Assembly (NCBI RefSeq): GCF_027853915.1
Contig: NZ_JAQGLA010000002.1
Location: forward strand, 186,001-250,000
Origin: Saccharopolyspora oryzae
GTDB taxonomy: Bacteria; Actinomycetota; Actinomycetes; Mycobacteriales; Pseudonocardiaceae
DNA length: 64,000 nucleotides
Reading direction: 5' to 3'
How positions within the stretch are numbered: the stretch's first letter is position 1; each line of letters starts with the position of its first letter. The position numbers and the translations under genes are program-made. Under the pieces are notes generated by a model. The model saw only the letters and a program-made list of their open reading frames with translations. It did no database searches and had not been told where the DNA came from. Positions 59,329 through 64,000 of this stretch are shown here, one piece after another.

Positions 59329-60306
59329 ATGAGAAAACGTCCGACAGCAGCGGGACACAAAAATAGACCGACCGGCCGCACCGGAGCACGACGCCCTGGA
59401 TCCTCACAAGCACCAGAGGAGCCCACTTCCGGCAAGAAATCAGGCAAGAAATCAGGCAAAAAATTCAGTTACACGACGAGCTTAATTTTACCACTTATCG
59501 CCATCGTAACTGCATTTTTCACCAGCCCAGCATACGATATGTGGAAAGATTTTAAATTAGGCCGCGAACCAGCTCTGACGGCCGATGTTCAAGCGATTCC
59601 CGGTCCGGAAAACGGGTCTTTCGGCTGGTATTTTCCTCGCGGGCTGACGCCACAGCAAATGAGACCGCTTTATGCGCAGTATATGACCGAAGATCCAGTT
59701 GAGACCTTGCAAAATGCTGGCGCCATTCGAGTGGGCGAGACTGAAATGCTGCGAGGAAACGCTAGTCGCTATCGCGTCAACCTGGTCGGGCACCGTCGCG
59801 AGAAAGTTCGCATACTGGATATGCGCGCACACATCTTAGAACGCAAACCTGCCCCAAGCGGCGGTGCGCTACTTTACGGCCGCCCCCAAGGGGGAGCCGA
59901 TGCAGATAAGGTAACCATCAATCTCGACGGCCCCGACCAGCGCGCATACTCGGAGAAAGGCAGCGACGGAACCAGGCAGGCGTTTTTCGATGGTAAGTCG
60001 AGATACGCAGAAGAAGGAGAGCCAATCCCCTTCGAAATAGTTGGCTCGACGGATCAGTGCTGGTGCCTCTGGGAGCTCGTTGTCGATGTCGCCTACGAAA
60101 ACAAAGAAGAAACGGTTACTATCCGAAGCGATGGAACCGCCAATGGTCCGCCCTTTCAAACCGTAAACTGGAGATTCGGCGAAGGTCGATATGACGACGA
60201 GTACGAAATCAGCCCCGCGAACGGAGAATGGGTAAGCTGCACAGAAGCGCACCGGGGCAATCCGGACGCCGTACGTCGGGCACGCGACCTTTGGGTTTGC
60301 TATTAA
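59329..60306 (+). CDS. Lys-rich single-helix membrane-anchored protein (moron candidate)
   Basis: About 325 aa on the opposite strand to its neighbours. The N-terminus is basic with repeated SGKK units (SGKKSGKKSGKKF), then one hydrophobic helix (about residues 48-66, TSLILPLIAIVTAFF) and a ~250-residue soluble region with Cys-containing TDQCWCLWELVVDV near the end. Codon use is much less G+C-rich than neighbours, indicating recent acquisition. The start is uncertain; the frame is open upstream to 59143. The function is unknown; exclusion or defence is conceivable. Confidence 0.6.
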   Translation: MRKRPTAAGHKNRPTGRTGARRPGSSQAPEEPTSGKKSGKKSGKKFSYTTSLILPLIAIVTAFFTSPAYDMWKDFKLGREPALTADVQAIPGPENGSFGWYFPRGLTPQQMRPLYAQYMTEDPVETLQNAGAIRVGETEMLRGNASRYRVNLVGHRREKVRILDMRAHILERKPAPSGGALLYGRPQGGADADKVTINLDGPDQRAYSEKGSDGTRQAFFDGKSRYAEEGEPIPFEIVGSTDQCWCLWELVVDVAYENKEETVTIRSDGTANGPPFQTVNWRFGEGRYDDEYEISPANGEWVSCTEAHRGNPDAVRRARDLWVCY

Positions 60307-60317
60307 CGCGCATTCTC

Positions 60318-60872
60318 TCACTTACGCAATGTCAACCCCGCCAATGCATTGGCGTGATCCTTCGTGACTTTGTACGGCACGGGCAAGCCGGCTAGGTGCG
60401 CACCCATCGAGGCGAGCCCGAGCGCATCGCACACGTCCGAGCTGCGCAGCTGAACGTCCGGCCACATGCGGGCCACCCCGAGCGCGACGTCGAGCTTGCC
60501 CGCGTTGCCCTTTCCGGTGACGTACTTCTTCAGCGTCGTGGGCGGCACCACGATCACGGGCATGTCGAAGCGGGTGATGCGTCGGAACACCAGCCACCAG
60601 CAGCCGGCGAGGGTGTGTTGGTGCGCGGTCTTGGAGGAGTAGGCCCCGCCCTCGATGACGACGAGGTGGGCCTGCCCGCAGGTTTCGGCGACGGTGGCGG
60701 CGATGCGGTTCATGCGGTCCAGCAGCGCCGCGGGTTCGGTGCCGGTCGAGGTGGTGGGGACGGTGTAAACGTGCTGGGTCCATTCGTCGCGTGGGGTGCA
60801 CGCGAGGGTGGCGACGCCGGTGTTGGTGAGGCTGACGTCGAGTCCGACCACGCGGGTGGTGTGTGCGTTCAT
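60318..60872 (-). CDS. RuvC-like Holliday junction resolvase
   Basis: A 184-aa RNase H-fold nuclease. Acidic catalytic positions are visible in VGLDVSLTNTG, VVIEGGAYSS and SSDVCDALGLA; the middle carries TGKGNAGKLDVALGVARMW. ATG 60872 overlaps the upstream stop as ATGA. With endonuclease VII the phage has two junction-resolving nucleases. Confidence 0.83.
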   Translation of the reverse strand: MNAHTTRVVGLDVSLTNTGVATLACTPRDEWTQHVYTVPTTSTGTEPAALLDRMNRIAATVAETCGQAHLVVIEGGAYSSKTAHQHTLAGCWWLVFRRITRFDMPVIVVPPTTLKKYVTGKGNAGKLDVALGVARMWPDVQLRSSDVCDALGLASMGAHLAGLPVPYKVTKDHANALAGLTLRK

Positions 60873-61114
60873 CCCCATGCCTCGGCCTTCTGTTCGTTGG
60901 TCATTTCGGGGCCTGCCCAGAGGCCGCCGCGGAGGTGGGCGAGGCGTTCTCCGGCTTGCCCTCGCAGGGTTTCGGGGTGGTGGCAGCGTCCGTTGCGGCG
61001 GTGTCGGTCGAAGAGGGCCAGCCCGCTGAAGGTGTGGTGGCAGCTGCTGCAGTGGCAGCGACTGGTGCCGGTCCAGGTGTTGGGGCATTGGTGGCAGGTG
61101 AGTTGTTCGCCCAT
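60869..61114 (-). CDS. FDXHR-type putative zinc-binding protein
   Basis: An 81-aa protein with CHQCPNTWTGTSRCHCSSCH and HTFSGLALFDRHRRNG: four or more Cys/His ligands followed by the FDRHR motif that names this actinobacterial/phage family. ATG 61114 begins MGEQLTCHQC. It is coupled to the RuvC-like gene. The role is unknown. Confidence 0.8.
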   Translation of the reverse strand: MGEQLTCHQCPNTWTGTSRCHCSSCHHTFSGLALFDRHRRNGRCHHPETLRGQAGERLAHLRGGLWAGPEMTNEQKAEAWG

Positions 61115-61144
61115 GATGTCCTCATTTGTTAGGTGGCCCTTAGT

Positions 61145-61204
61145 TGTGCGGCCGTGCGGCCGGGCCGCACTCGGGACGCGGGCCGCATGTGCGGCCGTGC
61201 GGCC
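61145..61204. repeat. 17-bp direct repeats TGTGCGGCCGTGCGGCC
   Basis: Exact copies at 61145-61161 and 61188-61204, 43 bp apart, lie between the replication ATPase and the FDXHR gene. They may be a regulator site for the downstream leftward genes. Confidence 0.5.
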
Positions 61205-61222
61205 CACCTCTATAGGTGGGCC
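61201..61222. terminator. Hairpin after the replication ATPase gene
   Basis: GGCCCACCT (61201-61209) pairs perfectly with AGGTGGGCC (61214-61222) around CTAT. On the minus strand it starts 14 bases after the ATPase stop. Confidence 0.6.
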
Positions 61223-61235
61223 GCAGGGACGCGGT

Positions 61236-62768
61236 TCAGCCCGCCTTTTCGTGGTCGTCGTCGGAGTCGCCGTCGAAGTCGGTGTCGCCGCGTTCGCGGT
61301 ACGGCTTGACGGACTGGTGCACGGTCGCGGATCCGACGGTGGAGCGGGTCACGTAGCCGTCGTAGATGAGGTGCTCGATGGCCGCTTTCACGTACTCGTC
61401 CTTGCCGGTGACCGCGGTCAGGATCATGCGTTGGCTGGCCATCGGGTGGTCTTCGATGAACCGGGAGACGCGCTCCATCAGCGCGGTGGGCTTGAAACCG
61501 CCGCCGTTGTCCTGCTCGGGTGGCTCGATGGTGACGAGGGTCTGCCCGGCCCGGGTGGAGTCGACGATGACGCGGGCGGCTTCCTGGGTGCGGTCGGACT
61601 TGCGCCACTTCCCGCAGTGCGGGCGGATGGCTCCGGGCCGGTCCTTGGCGATGCGCAGCACGAGCACGCCGCGCATGCCTTTGCCGAGGGGTTCGGCGGG
61701 TTCGACGACGTAGGCCGCGCCGTCGACGCCGGCCATCTTGTGTTGGCCGCCGATGGCGAATCGGCCGCGGGACTCTTCGCCTTTGGCGACGTGGTCGATG
61801 CACACCACGGCCGCGCCGGTGTAGCGGGCGATGGCGCGCGGCACCACCCGCATCCACGCGGCGATCTCGTCGTTGTCGACGGACTTGGCCATGTTGAGCA
61901 CCAGGGCCTCGGTGACGCCGTCGACCACCGCGAACTCGTAGCTGCGGCTCAGCAGCTCCGCGTAGGTCTCTGCTTCCCGCAGCGCGGCGACTTCGGGCTG
62001 GACGTAGTCGAAGCGGTCCCGGATGGCGGTGGCGGGCACTCCGAGCGACAGCAGCCTGCCGACGACTTCGGACGCGCTGGACTCGTGGTCGATGTAGAGC
62101 ACCCGGCCGCCGTCGACGAGGGTGCGGGCGGCGGTGATCTGCGCGACCCACGACTTCCCCGACTCGGATTCGCCGTGGAACCAGTGGATGTGCGCGGGGT
62201 AGAGCAGCCCGTGCGAGTCGTCGCGCACCAGCAGCCCCGCTTCGGGTGGCTGGTAGGTGCCGTCGAGCACCGGGCCAAGATCGATTGGCGCCCACGTCCG
62301 GCGTTCGGGCTGTTCGGCGTCGTCGGGGCCTGCGGCCACGTCCGTGCTGGGTTCGAGCACGTAGGCGGGCGCGATGTCGTCGACGGGTTCGAGGTGGACC
62401 TCCTTGGGCGTGGTGGTGCCGTCGTGGGCGGCGCGGGTGACGGTGCGGGCGATCTCGGTGTCGCCGAGCCCGGCCGTTCGCGCGGCGCTCCACAGGGCGT
62501 CGATGACTTCGGGCTCGTCGATGAGGCCCGCGCCGACGTAGCGGCCCATCTTCCACGCGGCGGTGTTCAGCTTCTCGTTGCGCCCACCCTGCCCGGTGGC
62601 GGCCAGCTCGTCGCACTCTGAGCGCAGCGCGGCGCGGGCGTAGCGCAGCCCTTGCGGGTCGCCGGGCCGCACCGCGGGCACGTTGAAGGTGCGCGCGTTG
62701 GGCGGCGGGGTGGCTTGCCGGAGTCCGGCGGCGATGGCGCGGCGCACCATCTCGTGCTGCTCGCTCAC
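61236..62768 (-). CDS. RecA-fold replication ATPase/helicase (RepA/DnaB-like, AAA_25 type)
   Basis: A 510-aa protein. An N-terminal helical primase-associated-like domain (about residues 35-115; LNTAAWKMGRYVGAGLID, then TEIARTVTRAAHDG) is followed by a RecA-fold ATPase (about 170-400) with Walker A HGESESGKSW, Walker B FAVVDGV and IDHVAKG. The C-terminus has a winged-helix-like region (MILTAVTGKDEYVKAAIEHL). This is the usual replicative helicase of actinobacterial mobile elements and phages. GTG 62768 overlaps the upstream stop. Confidence 0.83.
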   Translation of the reverse strand: MSEQHEMVRRAIAAGLRQATPPPNARTFNVPAVRPGDPQGLRYARAALRSECDELAATGQGGRNEKLNTAAWKMGRYVGAGLIDEPEVIDALWSAARTAGLGDTEIARTVTRAAHDGTTTPKEVHLEPVDDIAPAYVLEPSTDVAAGPDDAEQPERRTWAPIDLGPVLDGTYQPPEAGLLVRDDSHGLLYPAHIHWFHGESESGKSWVAQITAARTLVDGGRVLYIDHESSASEVVGRLLSLGVPATAIRDRFDYVQPEVAALREAETYAELLSRSYEFAVVDGVTEALVLNMAKSVDNDEIAAWMRVVPRAIARYTGAAVVCIDHVAKGEESRGRFAIGGQHKMAGVDGAAYVVEPAEPLGKGMRGVLVLRIAKDRPGAIRPHCGKWRKSDRTQEAARVIVDSTRAGQTLVTIEPPEQDNGGGFKPTALMERVSRFIEDHPMASQRMILTAVTGKDEYVKAAIEHLIYDGYVTRSTVGSATVHQSVKPYRERGDTDFDGDSDDDHEKAG

Positions 62769-63463
62769 GCCGCGCCCCTGAATGCGCCGCTCGGCCTCGC
62801 CGCAGGGTCGTCGATGGTGTCATCGTCCCACGCCATCGGCACCGGCCACCGGTGTCGCAGCGCGTGCCGGCGGGCTCGGCTGGCGGTGATCTGGTCGCGG
62901 TGGGTTTCCTCTGGCGGCGCGGTGCTCCACAACCGGTCGTAGAGGCGTTGCATGGCGCGGGCCGTGCTGACGAGGACGTGCTCAGCGGCGATGACCCGGC
63001 CGAGGTTCGACGGGCTCATGCCCAGTTCGGCCGCGAGCTTGGCCTGCGACCAGCCGATGGCCACCAGGCCCTGGAGTCGCCGCCGGGTGCCGGTGCCGTC
63101 GATGACAGCGTGGTCGGCGAGGGTCACGCGGACGGCCAGCAGCTTCTCCGCGGTGTCCGGGCGGATCCGCTTCGAGGGCCCCATGCCACGCGACGGGCAA
63201 CCGAACAGCAGCTTCTTCATCACCGAGCGGCCCACACCGGCCTCGTCGGCGATGCGCCGCCAGCCCATGCCGACGGCCTGCAGGGCACGTACGTGGGTGC
63301 GCACGGGCTCGGCGTCGACGAACGCGGGACGGCCGTAGGCGTTCTGGCGGGTGCGGTACCGGGTGTAGTCGCTGCATGCCTTCCGGCAGACGTCGCAGCG
63401 GCAGCCGTCGAGCTTGTACTTCGCGTACCCGTGCGCGCGTGGGCGCTTCGTTGGTGCGTTCAC
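62765..63463 (-). CDS. Zinc-site/HTH phage protein, paralogue 1
   Basis: A 232-aa protein: HGYAKYKLDGCRCDVCRKAC (short zinc site), a first HTH-like module (about residues 52-115, RALQAVGMGWRRIADEAGVG), a second (about 130-165, LVAIGWSQAKLAAELGMSPS), then YDRLW and PVPMAWDDDTIDDP. The second module and tail match the gene upstream. It probably binds DNA near the replication genes. GTG 63463 is coupled by GTGA. Confidence 0.65.
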   Translation of the reverse strand: MNAPTKRPRAHGYAKYKLDGCRCDVCRKACSDYTRYRTRQNAYGRPAFVDAEPVRTHVRALQAVGMGWRRIADEAGVGRSVMKKLLFGCPSRGMGPSKRIRPDTAEKLLAVRVTLADHAVIDGTGTRRRLQGLVAIGWSQAKLAAELGMSPSNLGRVIAAEHVLVSTARAMQRLYDRLWSTAPPEETHRDQITASRARRHALRHRWPVPMAWDDDTIDDPAARPSGAFRGAA

Positions 63464-64000
63464 GCCGCTGTTCCTTCCCGTGCGGTCTTCGGTGCCAGCG
63501 GCAACGCGAGGATGGCGTCCGCGACTTCGCGGATGACGCCGTTGCGGGAGCGGGCGGTGACGTTGCGGACGGTGTCGACGGGCACCCCGCTGGCGGCGGC
63601 GATGTCGCGGAGCAGCCAGCCCATCGCCTGCAACTGGTGGGCGTGCTCACGGGCGGGCCCCACAGGCACGCGCCGGTAGATGCCGCGCTTGCGGGCCTTG
63701 TCGTTGGCGGCCTTGCGAGCCCGGCGCTGCGCGGCGGTGAGGTGGTCGCGGGTGGCGTTGTAGGGCTGGGCGTCAGGGTCGTCCAGGGCGTTGTCGTCCC
63801 AGTCGAACGGGGCGGGCCAGCCGCGGGCCTCGGCCCACTTGCGGGCGCGCGTGCTCGGGCCGGGTGTGAGGTACAGCCGGTCGTAGAGGGAGCACACGGC
63901 CTCGTGGTCGGCGACCGCCGTGGTGTCCTCGTACATCAGCTGCGACAGTCGGCCCGGATACCAGCCGGCCTCGGCGTCGAGCGTCTTGAAGGGCCAGCCG
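63460..64000 (-). CDS. HTH phage protein, paralogue 2 (5'-partial)
   Basis: The frame continues to the window edge, so at least 22 more residues precede ATG 63936 (GWPFKTLDAEAGWYPGRLSQ). Those residues plus YDRLYLTPGPSTRARKW and PAPFDWDDNALDDP match the C-terminal part of the next gene. An HTH-like module (LQAMGWLLRDIAAASGVPVD) follows toward the C-terminus. The modules are in the reverse order from paralogue 1. DNA binding is inferred. Confidence 0.65.
   Translation of the reverse strand, partial: GWPFKTLDAEAGWYPGRLSQLMYEDTTAVADHEAVCSLYDRLYLTPGPSTRARKWAEARGWPAPFDWDDNALDDPDAQPYNATRDHLTAAQRRARKAANDKARKRGIYRRVPVGPAREHAHQLQAMGWLLRDIAAASGVPVDTVRNVTARSRNGVIREVADAILALPLAPKTAREGTAA

Larger units (their letters stand above)
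22790..64000. mobile_element. Prophage or prophage-bearing element (siphovirus type; right end outside window)
   Basis: From 28.7 kb rightward the region is a coherent leftward phage genome: lysis, tail tip, tape measure, tail tube, connectors, capsid, protease, portal, terminase, endonucleases, resolvase and replication ATPase. The 22.8-28.5 kb part (MmpS-like, SprT-like, XRE regulator, RiPP cluster) precedes the lysis cassette and could be prophage cargo or host. The left limit is placed at the broken GT2 gene; an alternative limit is the repeat cluster near 28.5 kb. No integrase or attachment-site pair is visible. Confidence 0.7.

Noticed and set aside
60396..62621. 741-codon rightward open frame opposite the RuvC-like and ATPase genes
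   Set aside because: Gly/Val/Asp-rich antisense composition; the leftward genes have clear catalytic motifs and coupled starts.

Overview
The window is high-G+C actinobacterial DNA. Gene content (a DUF222/HNH '13E12'-type gene with a LexA-like box, an IdeR/DmdR-type iron box, MmpS-like and FDXHR zinc proteins, many GTG starts) suggests Pseudonocardiaceae, perhaps Saccharopolyspora. It divides into about 22.8 kb of ordinary chromosome and about 41 kb of a siphovirus-type prophage that runs off the right edge. No tRNA, rRNA, CRISPR array, insertion sequence or integrase was seen.

Host part (1-22.8 kb). The order is: the end of a CitMHS transporter; an iron-siderophore binding lipoprotein under a perfect iron-box palindrome; a DctA-type transporter with a LysR regulator; a divergent EamA exporter; a membrane-anchored ACT-GNAT protein; a 680-bp gap with a 135-bp nested palindrome; and the SOS-boxed DUF222/HNH gene. 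Next is a polyol or C4/C5 sugar regulon: a leftward operon (HAD phosphatase, 2-hydroxyacid dehydrogenase, FGGY kinase, dihydroxyacetone-kinase-like protein, RpiB-like isomerase, class II aldolase), a divergent DeoR regulator and an RbtT/DalT-type permease. Matching ATTAAC-N9-GTTAAT operators lie on both sides of the regulator gene. Then comes an envelope-glycan operon: a GT2 glycosyltransferase lacking its 5' end, a GtrA-YfhO-like membrane protein, and a PIG-L deacetylase with no stop codon at its expected end.

Element part (22.8-64 kb). The left end holds an MmpS-like lipoprotein-sized protein, a SprT-like metalloprotease, an XRE/TPR regulator, two coupled small ORFs and a complete ATP-grasp RiPP cluster: precursor, ATP-grasp ligase and PIMT-like methyltransferase, the layout of aspartimide-forming graspetides. 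The rest is a leftward phage genome read from the right: HTH proteins, RepA/DnaB-like ATPase, zinc proteins, RuvC-like resolvase, small replication-region genes, endonuclease VII and HNH, an A+T-rich iteron-like segment, fibre genes, small and large terminase, portal, protease, capsid, two very basic small proteins, connectors, tail tube, tail chaperone with a -1 slippery site, tape measure with two wall-hydrolase domains, tail-tip genes, and the holin/GH25 endolysin cassette. Three rightward, lower-G+C membrane-protein genes (53.5, 56.5 and 59.3 kb) interrupt the leftward genes as probable morons.

The most interesting points are the phage-adjacent graspetide cluster, a scattered GTKTAAACG motif found only in the element part, the iteron-like 30% G+C segment, and the broken GT2 gene that may mark the element's left boundary.
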